Shown here: positions 24,006-32,666 of the stretch, in pieces | Layout: each line of letters starts with the position of its first letter | How positions within the stretch are numbered: position 1 is the stretch's first letter | Notes under the pieces: generated by a model | Seen by the model: only the letters and a program-made list of their open reading frames with translations | Told to the model about the DNA's origin: nothing | Databases searched by the model: none | Source: UBA3946 sp002385755 | Lineage (GTDB): Bacteria > Bacillota_I > Bacilli_A > ML615J-28 > CAG-698 | Length of the DNA stretch: 64,000 nt | Direction: 5' to 3' | Assembly (NCBI GenBank): GCA_050953085.1 | Contig: JBMNLX010000001.1 | Span: 205,178 to 269,177, forward strand | Position numbers and translations under genes: made by a program

Positions 24006-25800
24006 CGTTATCCCCCCCTTCCTTTATATACCACTTCTTCTGCGCGTTAAACATTTCCGCGTAGATCCCCGCTCGTCCCATCAATTCCTCGTGCGTTCCC
24101 GACTCCGCGATTTTCCCGTCGCTGATGACGAATATCCGGTCGGTAATCATCGTCGAGGCGAGCCGGTGAGTGATGAAAAGCGCCGTTTTCCCCTCCGCCA
24201 TCATGGCGAACTCGCCGTATAGCCCGGCTTCCGCGACCGGGTCAAGCTGGGACGTCGGCTCGTCCAAAAGCAAGACCGGTTTGTTTCCCATGAAGGCGCG
24301 GGCGAGCGCGATCCTTTGCCATTCGCCGCCGGAGATATCGACGCCTCCCGAAAAGTCCCGGCCCAACAAGGTATCGTAGCCGTCCGGAAGATTCCGGATA
24401 AAGCCGTCCGCTTTCCCTTTGAGCGCGGCGGCCTTGATTTTCCCGTCGTCGGAAAGGTTGTCGATATCGCCGATGCCGATGTTTTCCCTGACGGTAATAC
24501 TGTAACGGAAGAAATCCTGAAAAACAGGTCCGAAAATTTTTGTCCGCTGGCTTAACGGGTACGAGTCGAGATTCTTACCGCCGACCAGTATCTCGCCTTG
24601 ATTGGGCGTGAAAAGCCCGAGCAAAATCTTTATCAGGGTCGACTTCCCGGCGCCGTTCTCGCCGACAAGCGACGCTTTCTCTCCGGCGCTTATTTTAAAG
24701 GAAAGACCCTTTAAAATATCCCTGTCCGTCCCGGGGTAGCGGAACCAGATGTTTTTAAACTCGATATCGTATTTTTCCGGCAAAATCCCCGCCGGCGGCG
24801 ACGGCTCGTCCGATAGATTGAAAAATTTATCGTAATAGTCGTAAGTGTTAATGTGAAAAGGAGCCCACTTGAAGATAAAGGCGCAACCGGAAAGATTGTC
24901 ATAGATTTCGCCGAATAAAAGCGAAGAGACGGCGATGAACAACCCGACCGTTATTTGCCGGTCGACGAACAAAAATAGAAGGATAATAACGTTCGCGAGC
25001 GAAGCGAACCGCGTCAGATTCCCGCTCGTAAGGATCCGCCTTAAATTTTTAAAATAGTAACGCTCGTATTCGCGGTTGCGCTCGTTCAGCCGTTTTTTAT
25101 AGACGTCGATTAGGTAATCGGCGTTCCCGAAAGCCTTTAGTTCCTTGGAGTACCTCCGCGACCGCAGGTATTCCCCGAGAATATCGTACTTTCTTTCCTT
25201 TTTCCAGTATTTCTCCATCTCCCGATAGATATTGTAGTTAATCCGGGACTGGACGTAAGTCTCGATAATAAAAGGAATTAAGACCGTTAGAATCAGCCAC
25301 CATTTGATGCCGATAATATAAGCAAGCGAGCCGATGCTCGCGACGAGGGAAATAAGCCAATAGTTCACGTACATCGGCCAAAGATGCCGGGCCGCGTTCT
25401 CGGCGCGATTGTAGGCCTTATCGATAATTTCCGCGGTCGCCTCATTCTCAAAATGCTCGTACTTCATCGTTTTAAGTTTTTGAATCATCCTGGCCTTATA
25501 AGTCGTCCGTAAGATTAGCATCGAACGGGGATTAACGTAATTCCATATGATACCGCTCGCGATATACGGCATAATGGCAAGAATGACATAGAGAACTAAA
25601 AAAATCGCGTAATCAGCAAAAGTCATCGCCCCGGAAGCCACGGCTATCCCGCCGTCGATAATGTTTTTTCTCACGTATATCATCGCGGGCGTAATTAACC
25701 CGGAAGCAAGCGAAGCGATGAAAGCTATAATAACCATTATCGGCGCTTCCGAGAACATAATCCCCAACAAATCTTTATACGCCTTCCAAATCCGTTTCAT
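23992..25800 (-). CDS. ABC exporter half-transporter, permease/ATPase fusion (first subunit)
   Basis: 602 aa. Transmembrane domain in about residues 15-300, ATPase domain with Walker A GENGAGKSTL, signature VDISGGEWQR, Walker B VLLLDEPTSQLD and switch His FITHRL. In the signature, ISGGE replaces the usual LSGGE, while the partner keeps LSGGE; this may mark one degenerate site in the heterodimer. AGGAGA precedes the ATG. First gene of the run leading to the FRG gene. Confidence 0.9.
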   Translation of the reverse strand: MKRIWKAYKDLLGIMFSEAPIMVIIAFIASLASGLITPAMIYVRKNIIDGGIAVASGAMTFADYAIFLVLYVILAIMPYIASGIIWNYVNPRSMLILRTTYKARMIQKLKTMKYEHFENEATAEIIDKAYNRAENAARHLWPMYVNYWLISLVASIGSLAYIIGIKWWLILTVLIPFIIETYVQSRINYNIYREMEKYWKKERKYDILGEYLRSRRYSKELKAFGNADYLIDVYKKRLNERNREYERYYFKNLRRILTSGNLTRFASLANVIILLFLFVDRQITVGLFIAVSSLLFGEIYDNLSGCAFIFKWAPFHINTYDYYDKFFNLSDEPSPPAGILPEKYDIEFKNIWFRYPGTDRDILKGLSFKISAGEKASLVGENGAGKSTLIKILLGLFTPNQGEILVGGKNLDSYPLSQRTKIFGPVFQDFFRYSITVRENIGIGDIDNLSDDGKIKAAALKGKADGFIRNLPDGYDTLLGRDFSGGVDISGGEWQRIALARAFMGNKPVLLLDEPTSQLDPVAEAGLYGEFAMMAEGKTALFITHRLASTMITDRIFVISDGKIAESGTHEELMGRAGIYAEMFNAQKKWYIKEGGDNDGGE

Positions 25801-25973
25801 GATCTTCTCCTTGATTTACTATGAATCATTATACAATATTTGCGGGAAAATGTAAATACGCGAATGATTTTGCCGGGAAAGGCGGGATTTTGTTCGAAAA
25901 ACCTTGTCTCTTAACGCGTTCTTTGCATAATGTAGCCAGTTTCAGGCAAAATATATATAAAGGAGGATACGCG

Positions 25974-26156
25974 ATGAACGAGAAAAACCAAAAACGGGAA
26001 CTCACTTACAACGAGGCTAAGGCGCTTTTGGAACAAATGTACGCCAAGGGCGACGTCGAATTCGCGAAAGATATGTGGGGCGGCCAAAAACAAGAAAAAG
26101 AGCGACAACCCCAGCAGCAGTCCCAACAAAACGCGCAAGATAATCAACCGGAATAA
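25974..26156 (+). CDS. small hydrophilic protein of unknown function
   Basis: 60 aa from the ATG at 25974, which has a perfect AGGAGG at 8 nt. It begins MNEKNQKRELTYNEAKALLE, continues QMYAKGDVEFAKDMWGG and ends in a Gln-rich tail (QPQQQSQQNAQDNQPE). A strong terminator overlaps the stop, so it is a complete monocistronic unit. No family recognised. Confidence 0.7.
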   Translation: MNEKNQKRELTYNEAKALLEQMYAKGDVEFAKDMWGGQKQEKERQPQQQSQQNAQDNQPE

Positions 26157-26181
26157 ACTGTTGAGCAATCGACAGTTTTTT
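26155..26181 (+). terminator. Terminator of the small Gln-rich gene
   Basis: 10-bp stem AAACTGTTGA/TCGACAGTTT (one G-T pair) closed by a GCAA tetraloop and followed by T residues. It begins inside the stop codon. Confidence 0.85.
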
Positions 26182-26291
26182 CTTTATTGCGAAGCGAAAA
26201 TAGATTTGCGTTTCCGGCGATAAATTCCCGCCCATTTGATATAATAATAACCAAAGGCAATTTGCCCTAAATTATACTCAAGGAGGATTAA

Positions 26292-27521
26292 ATGAGCGAA
26301 CTTATTGATAATAATAAATTCCGGCAGGAAAAACTTAAAGAGTTAATCAAGTCCCTGCATGACGGCAGGCCCGTCGACGAGGTTAAGGCCGAGTTTAAAA
26401 AACACTTTTCCGACGTCACGACGGCGGAAATCTCGCAAATCGAGCAACTTTTGGTTAAGGAGGGAATGCAGGTCGAGGAAATCCAGCGCCTCTGCGACGT
26501 CCACGCTGCCGTCTTCGAAGGCTCGATCAGCGACATTCATTCCCTGAAAAATTACCGGAAGACCGCCGGTCACCCGGTAAACATCTTCCTGGAGGAAAAC
26601 AAGGCGATCGAGAAATTGATCGACGAAGAAATCCGCCCGGCGATTGATAAGTATCTTGCTGGACGCAATCAAACTAATCTTCTCGCCCTGCTAAAGGCCG
26701 CGTTTAAACTAAGCGATATTAACATCCATTACGGCCGTAAAGAATACCTCTTCTTTCCCTACCTGGAAAAATACAAGATAACGGCTCCGCCCAAGGTAAT
26801 GTGGGGCGTCGACGACGAGATCCGCGCCGAAATCAAAGAGTTTCTTAACTATCTTCAGGAAAAAGAAATCGACGCGGCGGAACTCAAAAGCAAGTCCGAG
26901 CGCGTCTTCCAAAAAATAAGCGACATGATTTTTAAGGAAAATAATATCCTCCTTCCGCTGATGGAAGAGACCTTCACCTTCTACGACTGGATAAAAATTG
27001 ACGAGGCTTCCCCGGAATACGGGTATTGTTTGATCAAACCGACGCGAACCTGGAAAGCGGAAAAACCGTCTCCAGCCGAAGATAAAAAGCCGGAAAAACA
27101 AGCGAACGCGCCGATCGGCGCGATTATGTTTGACGCCGGCAGCCTGACCCCGGAGGAGATTAACGCCATCCTAAATACCGCGCCTTTCGACATGACGTTT
27201 GTGGACGCGGAGGACAAAGTGAAATACTTTACCCAAGGTAAGGAAAGAATATTCGACCGCCCGCTGACCGTTATCGGGCGTTCCGTCGAACTTTGCCATC
27301 CGCCGAAAAGCGTCCACGTCGTTAACGAAATCGTCGAGAATTTCCGCGCCGGGCGCCGCGACGTCGAGGAATTCTGGATCAAGCGGGGCGAGCGTTACGT
27401 TCATATCCGTTACTTCGCCGTCCGCGACAAAAACAACAAGTATCTCGGCACCTTGGAAGTGACCCAAGACATCGCCCCAATTCAAAAAATCGAAGGCGAG
27501 AAAAGACTTTTGGACAAATAA
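26292..27521 (+). CDS. DUF438 protein with hemerythrin-like and PAS domains
   Basis: 409 aa. An N-terminal DUF438 domain (residues 1-85: KLKELIKSLHDGRPVDEVK... CDVHAAVFEGSI) is followed by a hemerythrin HHE-type four-helix region with putative iron-ligand His/Glu (HPVNIFLEENKAIEKL, INIHYGRKEYLFFPYLE, ENNILLPLMEETF). A C-terminal PAS domain (FDMTFVDAEDKVKYFTQGKE... HPPKSVHVVNEIVENF) completes it. Such proteins are common in anaerobes and thought to sense oxygen, NO or redox state; no output domain is attached. AAGGAGG precedes the ATG. Confidence 0.88.
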   Translation: MSELIDNNKFRQEKLKELIKSLHDGRPVDEVKAEFKKHFSDVTTAEISQIEQLLVKEGMQVEEIQRLCDVHAAVFEGSISDIHSLKNYRKTAGHPVNIFLEENKAIEKLIDEEIRPAIDKYLAGRNQTNLLALLKAAFKLSDINIHYGRKEYLFFPYLEKYKITAPPKVMWGVDDEIRAEIKEFLNYLQEKEIDAAELKSKSERVFQKISDMIFKENNILLPLMEETFTFYDWIKIDEASPEYGYCLIKPTRTWKAEKPSPAEDKKPEKQANAPIGAIMFDAGSLTPEEINAILNTAPFDMTFVDAEDKVKYFTQGKERIFDRPLTVIGRSVELCHPPKSVHVVNEIVENFRAGRRDVEEFWIKRGERYVHIRYFAVRDKNNKYLGTLEVTQDIAPIQKIEGEKRLLDK

Positions 27522-27526
27522 ACGCC

Positions 27527-27562
27527 AAACCGCTTTTTCACAAATCGAAAAAGCGGTTTTTT
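27527..27562 (+). terminator. Terminator of the DUF438 gene
   Basis: 13-bp perfect stem AAACCGCTTTTTC/GAAAAAGCGGTTT with a 7-nt loop and a T tail. Confidence 0.92.
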
Positions 27563-27568
27563 ATTGAC

Positions 27569-27598
27569 ACAAAAAAAGCGTTGACCAAACAACGCTTT
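27569..27598 (-). terminator. Terminator of the greA-asnA run
   Basis: 9-bp perfect stem AAAGCGTTG/CAACGCTTT, 6-nt loop, seven T on the minus strand, directly after asnA and back to back with the preceding terminator. Confidence 0.92.
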
Positions 27599-27603
27599 CG
27601 GGT

Positions 27604-28608
27604 TTATAAGATATTTATCTTTTTTTCCCTTAAGATTTTCAAGTGCTCTTCCGGCCAAATCGAAGCCTGGACCTCGCCGATATGGATCTTCTCAAGCAAC
27701 ACGAGGCACGCGCGCGATTGCCCGATTCCACCCCCGACGGTAAGCGGCAGGCGGCCGGCTAAAACATCCTTATGATACGGTAAGTCCAGCCGCTTTTCCG
27801 CGCCGGCCAGGGAGCTTTGCCGGAGGAGGGTTTCTTTATCGACGCGGATTCCCATCGACGATAACTCGACGGCCTGGGAAAGCGGCGGGTACCAGATGAG
27901 AATATCGCCGTTTAACGTCCAGTCATCGTAGTCGGGCGCCCTCAGGTCATGAGGCCATCCGTCCCCAAGCCGGTGACCGATTTCGGAAATGAAGACGACG
28001 CCGCGCTCGCGGCAGATGGCGTCTTCCCTTTCTTTCGGCGACAGGTCGGGATAACGGGCGCGAAGCTCCTCGGAAGAGATAAAATAAACGTCGTCATTGA
28101 CCGGCGCGCTCAGGGCGGGGAACGCGGCGGAAAGGACGGCCTTGGTTTCCTTCAGGGTCAAGACGATTTTTCTTACCAACTTCTTCAGGTATTCCAAGTC
28201 GCGCTCTTCCCGGGTAATGACGATTTCCCAATCCCATTGGTCGACATAAATGGAATGGAGATTGTCCAATTCCTCGTCGCGCCGGATGGCGTTCATGTCG
28301 GTATAAAGGCCTTCCCCGGGCTTAAACCCATAACGGGTCAGGGCGAGCCGCTTCCACTTCGCGAGCGATTGGACGATTTCCGCCGTTTTGCCGGTGGCCT
28401 TGATCTCGAAGCTGACCGGGCGTTCCACGCCGCTCAAATTATCGTTAAGACCCGATTCCGGGTAGACAAAGAGCGGAGCCGAGACCCGCGTGAGATTCAG
28501 GTTTTTGGCCAGTTTTCTTTCGAATGTATCTTTCGCTAACTTTATCGCGACCTGCGTCTCACGGATGCTTAAGCGGTCGCGATAATCTCGGGGAATAATT
28601 AGGCTCAT
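27604..28608 (-). CDS. asnA: Aspartate-ammonia ligase AsnA
   Basis: ATP-dependent, ammonia-using asparagine synthetase of class II tRNA-synthetase fold, 334 aa. Recognisable blocks are LTRVSAPLFVYPESGLNDNLSG, LHSIYVDQWDWE, DDWTLNGDILIWYPPL, SSMGIRVD and PLTVGGGIGQSRACLVLL. It makes asparagine from aspartate and NH3. It is the last gene behind greA and a ROK-like gene. Confidence 0.96.
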   Translation of the reverse strand: MSLIIPRDYRDRLSIRETQVAIKLAKDTFERKLAKNLNLTRVSAPLFVYPESGLNDNLSGVERPVSFEIKATGKTAEIVQSLAKWKRLALTRYGFKPGEGLYTDMNAIRRDEELDNLHSIYVDQWDWEIVITREERDLEYLKKLVRKIVLTLKETKAVLSAAFPALSAPVNDDVYFISSEELRARYPDLSPKEREDAICRERGVVFISEIGHRLGDGWPHDLRAPDYDDWTLNGDILIWYPPLSQAVELSSMGIRVDKETLLRQSSLAGAEKRLDLPYHKDVLAGRLPLTVGGGIGQSRACLVLLEKIHIGEVQASIWPEEHLKILREKKINIL

Positions 28609-28619
28609 AATGTAATCCG

Positions 28620-29996
28620 TTATCGTTTCAGACTGGGGAGGCTCGCGGCGGCAATCGCCTGGCCGACGCGCCGGTTCTTTTCTTCCGGCAAATGGAATTT
28701 AATATGACGGTGCTCGGGAAATTCATCGTAAAGCGTCTTTTCCGCCCATTCCCGGATCAAGTTTCCGCCTTTTCCGCTCGTGACCCGGCCCAAAAGCAAG
28801 ACATGCTTAAGGTTGTAGAACCGGGCGTAATACGCGATTGTGTAGCCGAGATAGATGCCGATGTCGGCAAAAATCCTCTCCGCCAAAGCGTCGCCCGCGT
28901 CGTTTAATTTTTGGATTTCTTTTAATTTTTGCGCGGGGGAAAGGTCGGGCTTGAAGCGATAACCTCCGGCTTCCGCGAGTTTAATAACCCCGTCTTGGGA
29001 GAAATACTTGACGCCGCAGCCGACATCGCCGCTCCATTCGTCAATCATGCTGTCTTTATTGAAATCTACGGGCACAAAAGCAAGTTCGTTAAGCCAGCCG
29101 GTCAAATTACCGTTCTCGTTGGTATAGCCGGCCGCTTCCGAAGTCCCCATCGCGATTCCGAGGATTTGCGTGTCGTTAAGTTCCATCGCCCCGGCCAAGG
29201 CGGCGACGTCGCCGTCGTTGGCGACCCTGAACGGGATATCCGCGCCGAAAGTTCTCACGATATCGATATACATATTTTTAACCTTGGCGTCGTACAATTC
29301 GTTCGGCACCTTCAAGAAGAGCGACGCCATCATGACGCGGTTGTCGACGTAAATACCGGCCGACGAGACGCCTATGGCATCGACCCGGGGCATATGGCTC
29401 GCGGCTGTCCGCATCGCCTCCATAATATGCTCGCGATGGTATTCCGGATCGCTGTTAATTTTCGGGTACCAAACCACTTCCTCGCTGTAAACGACTTCCC
29501 CGTCGATAACAGCGGCGACTTTCCGGTCGCTCCCGCCGGCGTCAAATCCGATCCGGCAGCCCGACAAGTCTTTTTCGAGGACGATTACTTCTTGGTTAAG
29601 CGGCGGAACTTCATGATAATCCGCTTTCAGCACGGTAAACTCGTTTTCATAAACATGGCTCATGAACAGCGCGTCAAACGCGCGATTACCGCCTTTCGCG
29701 TAATCGGCCTTTAGCCGCTCGTACAAATAATCCGATCCGGCGATATATATTTTATACCCGCCGGCAATCCACAACAATGATTTTACGATCCTTTCCACAA
29801 TCTCGTAATTTTCCTCGTCAAAACCGGTATTATCGGCGAAAACATCGAGTTCGTACCGGTAATTGTAACCCTTGTTTCGCTCGAGGCAAATCACGAGTTT
29901 TTGCTTTTGCGTCGCTTTGCTTACTTTCTCCTCATACTCCCGAAGTTTTAAAACAATCGGGGAAAAATCCGGATCGAGCTTCGGAACGTACTTCAT
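28620..29996 (-). CDS. ROK-like ASKHA-fold protein of unknown substrate
   Basis: 458 aa. Residues 1-165 are not recognised. From about 166 an actin-like nucleotide-binding fold appears: GCRIGFDAGGSDRKVAAVIDG (phosphate 1), AIGVSSAGIYVDN, RVANDGDVAALAGAMEL and GIAMGTSEAAGYTN, with HVLLLGRVTSGKGG near the end. The zinc motif of classical ROK kinases is absent. The long N-terminal part and the missing zinc site set it apart from glucokinases. It could be a sugar or amino-sugar kinase or a non-catalytic sensor. It lies between greA (20 nt) and asnA (11 nt), apparently in one operon. Confidence 0.6.
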   Translation of the reverse strand: MKYVPKLDPDFSPIVLKLREYEEKVSKATQKQKLVICLERNKGYNYRYELDVFADNTGFDEENYEIVERIVKSLLWIAGGYKIYIAGSDYLYERLKADYAKGGNRAFDALFMSHVYENEFTVLKADYHEVPPLNQEVIVLEKDLSGCRIGFDAGGSDRKVAAVIDGEVVYSEEVVWYPKINSDPEYHREHIMEAMRTAASHMPRVDAIGVSSAGIYVDNRVMMASLFLKVPNELYDAKVKNMYIDIVRTFGADIPFRVANDGDVAALAGAMELNDTQILGIAMGTSEAAGYTNENGNLTGWLNELAFVPVDFNKDSMIDEWSGDVGCGVKYFSQDGVIKLAEAGGYRFKPDLSPAQKLKEIQKLNDAGDALAERIFADIGIYLGYTIAYYARFYNLKHVLLLGRVTSGKGGNLIREWAEKTLYDEFPEHRHIKFHLPEEKNRRVGQAIAAASLPSLKR

Positions 29997-30016
29997 CTAT
30001 TGCACCTCTTCTCTAT

Positions 30017-30481
30017 TTAATTGATTTCTTTGATTACTACATAATATTCGTCGCCTTCATTGGTCTTCACCAAAACACGATCGCCGATCTTATGGTTTAA
30101 AATCGCGGCGCCAAGCGGCGACTCGTTTGAGATCTTACCGGCCAAGGGATCGGATTCCAAACTGCCGACGATGGTGAAAGTGTCGGTCGTTTTATCCTCG
30201 TATTCCAGAACCACGGTCTTACCGAGATTGGAAGGCGAGGATTTATCAAACGCGATAATCTCGGCGTTTTTAATGATGTTTTCCAATTCCTTAATCCGGT
30301 TTTCGACCCTGGCTTGCTCGTCACGGGCATTGTCGTAATCGGCGTTTTCCGAAAGATCGCCCTGAGAGCGCGCCTCCCTTAGAGATTCAATAATTCGAGG
30401 CCGTTCTTTTTTTATCAAGTTTTCTAATTCTTTTTTATATCTTTCCAATCCCACCGGAGTTAGCTGATGCTTTCCATTCAT
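30017..30481 (-). CDS. greA: Transcription elongation factor GreA
   Basis: 154 aa. N-terminal coiled coil (RYKKELENLIKKERPRIIESL, SENADYDNARDEQARVENRI) and C-terminal FKBP-like domain (PLGAAILNHKIGDRVLVKT). It rescues backtracked polymerase by stimulating transcript cleavage. GGGAGGA precedes the ATG and a near-consensus promoter lies upstream. Confidence 0.96.
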   Translation of the reverse strand: MNGKHQLTPVGLERYKKELENLIKKERPRIIESLREARSQGDLSENADYDNARDEQARVENRIKELENIIKNAEIIAFDKSSPSNLGKTVVLEYEDKTTDTFTIVGSLESDPLAGKISNESPLGAAILNHKIGDRVLVKTNEGDEYYVVIKEIN

Positions 30482-30514
30482 AAAAAAAATCCTCCCACTA
30501 GTGAATTTTAAGAT

Positions 30515-30543
30515 ATTATAACAAAAATCGGACGAATAAGCAA
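30515..30543 (-). promoter_or_regulatory. Sigma-A promoter of greA
   Basis: TTGCTT at 30538-30543, 17-bp spacer, TATAAT at 30515-30520 on the minus strand, 34 bp before the greA start. Confidence 0.8.
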
Positions 30544-30630
30544 GATAATATTTCTTTATCCGCCGGTATTTTTTGACAACATTTTACAATAATAATATTC
30601 CCCGTATTTAACTTTGGAACGGACGATAGC

Positions 30631-31800
30631 CTAATCGACCAAGCGGATCATGTCGGGATAACGAACGGGAAAGGGGACTTTCATACGGATTATCTGCCTC
30701 GGATGCCGAGCGGCGTCCAAAAGGCGCCCTTCCTCGTCCCATATATCGCCTACAGTTATTCTCGCGTTCGCAAGCCGCGGGCCGAAAAACTCGAGCGCGT
30801 CGCCCGGGGCGAAATAATTGCGCTGTTCGATAACGGCGACGCCTGTTTCGTTGTCGTAAGAGCGGACGATTCCGACGAAAGTTTTCTCGCTTTCCGACTT
30901 GCCGGCGTACAATTGCCCGGCGGCGCCCGGGTGACCGAAGAAAAAGCCGCTTCCCGTTTCCCGGTTTTCCGCCTTCGCAAGTTCGCTTTCGTAATAAGCG
31001 TAATCGGCGATTTCCCCGTTCTTTAGGTATTCGTCGATCAACCGCCGGTAGGCGCGGACAACGGTCGCGATGTAGTGAACCGATTTCATCCGTCCCTCGA
31101 TTTTAAGCGACTTGACGCCGGAGTCGATTAAAGCGCCGACGGCGCGCAAACCCGACAAATCCTTCGAGCCCATTAAAAACTCGCCGCCGCCCGGCTCGTC
31201 AAAGAAATAACGCCACCGGCAGGAATGGGCGCAGCCGCCGCGATTGGCGTCGCGGCCGGCAAGATAATTGCTTAAGACGCAACGGCCGGAATAAGCGACG
31301 CACATGCCGCCGTGGATGAAAACCTCCAATTCGATATCCGTGTTTTCTTTGATTCGCTTGATTTGTTCAAGCGTCAGCTCGCGGGCGAGAACAATCCGGG
31401 AAAAGCCGCGCGACTTGTAAAAGTTCGCGGCGCGCGAATTCGCTACGGAAGCCTGCGTGCTAAGATGAATCTCAAGTTCGGGAGCGACCCGCCGCGCCAC
31501 GGCGGCGTATTCCAGACTGGTGACAATCGCGCCGTTAACCCCGATACCTGCGAGCTCGCGCGCGTAATCCGCGAAACCGCGCATATCCTCGTTATGAGGA
31601 ACGATATTTACCGTCACGTATACTTTCGCCCCGCGTTCGCGGGCAAAGCGGCAGGCTTCCTTGATATCGTCCGAGGTGAAATTACTCGCCCGGGCGCGGA
31701 GGCTGTATTTTTTCCCGCCGATATAAACGGCGTCGGCGCCGTATAATATCGCGATTTTAAGTTTTTCCAAATCGCCTGCGGGCGCCAAGAGTTCGATCAT
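30631..31800 (-). CDS. trhP2: U32-family tRNA uridine-34 hydroxylase component TrhP2 (YrrO-like)
   Basis: 389 aa peptidase-U32 family protein: LLAPAGDLEKLKIAILYGAD, FIHGGMCVAYSGRCVLSNYLAG, then the cysteine-rich GGCAHSCRWRY, and SLKIEGRMKS. In B. subtilis the homologous YrrN/YrrO pair forms 5-hydroxyuridine at tRNA position 34 using prephenate. Here the same order trmR, trhP1, trhP2 is kept with 4-nt overlaps, which supports that role over peptidase activity. Confidence 0.87.
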   Translation of the reverse strand: MIELLAPAGDLEKLKIAILYGADAVYIGGKKYSLRARASNFTSDDIKEACRFARERGAKVYVTVNIVPHNEDMRGFADYARELAGIGVNGAIVTSLEYAAVARRVAPELEIHLSTQASVANSRAANFYKSRGFSRIVLARELTLEQIKRIKENTDIELEVFIHGGMCVAYSGRCVLSNYLAGRDANRGGCAHSCRWRYFFDEPGGGEFLMGSKDLSGLRAVGALIDSGVKSLKIEGRMKSVHYIATVVRAYRRLIDEYLKNGEIADYAYYESELAKAENRETGSGFFFGHPGAAGQLYAGKSESEKTFVGIVRSYDNETGVAVIEQRNYFAPGDALEFFGPRLANARITVGDIWDEEGRLLDAARHPRQIIRMKVPFPVRYPDMIRLVD

Positions 31801-32666
31801 AACGCCTCGCCCCCTGGCAAAATCTCATCCGACCGATACCCGGCCTTTAAATCGGGATAAATCCTCGCGAGTTCCAAATATAATTCCCCCGCGCGATCGG
31901 GCTCGTTTAAGAGTCCGCGGTATAGCGCCGTAACGGCGGCGAGTTCTTCTTCCGGGATAAAAGCGCCATTAATCCTGATAAAGCGCGGAAGCTGGGAAAA
32001 TGCCAGAAGCTCGCGGAAAATGGCAATCCGGTAGCCGGTAAAAATCAGGGAGCAATGCTTTGATTCATAGATAATATTTCCCCCGGACCGAGTTTCCTCC
32101 CTGATTTGATAGGGAACCCCCGTCCTAAAGTTTGCGCCGGAGTAATCGCCATACGCGGTAAGCAAAGGCCGGCGCGAATAAAAAATCCGGCGATGACCGT
32201 AGACTTCCAACACGGCGTTTCCGGGGGCGACGATTCGTTCCATGTCGCCGCGGGAAACCTCGTTGCTTACGGCTACGAGGCCGTCCCATTCGCGGTGAAT
32301 TTCCGCGTCGCGGTAATTGGTAACCAAAGTTTTCGGGTCATAAATCAGCCGGACCGGCGGCTTGTTTTCAAGATACCATGCTAAAACTGCGTAATCGCCG
32401 TAAAGAAAATAATCGACCCCGAGACCGGTATAAAAAGCGAGACTCTCGTCAAGGTCGTCAAGTTCGTTCTCGTCAACAATCTTATCCACATTTACAATCG
32501 CGAGTAATCCCTTGTCTTTGCATTCCCTGACCCGCGTGGCGATATCCCCGCGCGAGGCGGGAGCGACCGGATGGAGGGAGAAATCGGGATCGGCAAACAC
32601 AAAGCCGTCGCAAGCAAGCCCGACCGGGCTTGAGGCGGCGTTAACGTCAACGATAATCCTCGTCAT
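31797..32666 (-). CDS. trhP1: U32-family tRNA hydroxylation partner TrhP1 (YrrN-like)
   Basis: 289 aa, shorter and more divergent than the downstream U32 protein. Blocks such as VDYFLYGDYAVLAWYLEN, NAVLEVYGHRRIFYSRRPLL and EELLAFSQLPRFIRINGAFI fit the YrrN type. It overlaps both neighbours by 4 nt (ATGA). The N-terminal VNAASSPVGLACDGFVFADP departs from the usual PAG motif. Joint action with trhP2 is inferred from conserved order. Confidence 0.75.
   Translation of the reverse strand: MTRIIVDVNAASSPVGLACDGFVFADPDFSLHPVAPASRGDIATRVRECKDKGLLAIVNVDKIVDENELDDLDESLAFYTGLGVDYFLYGDYAVLAWYLENKPPVRLIYDPKTLVTNYRDAEIHREWDGLVAVSNEVSRGDMERIVAPGNAVLEVYGHRRIFYSRRPLLTAYGDYSGANFRTGVPYQIREETRSGGNIIYESKHCSLIFTGYRIAIFRELLAFSQLPRFIRINGAFIPEEELAAVTALYRGLLNEPDRAGELYLELARIYPDLKAGYRSDEILPGGEAL

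Noticed and set aside
28929..29714. 261-residue plus-strand frame opposite the ROK-like gene
   Set aside because: Antisense shadow; the minus-strand frame has the motifs, start signal and operon spacing.
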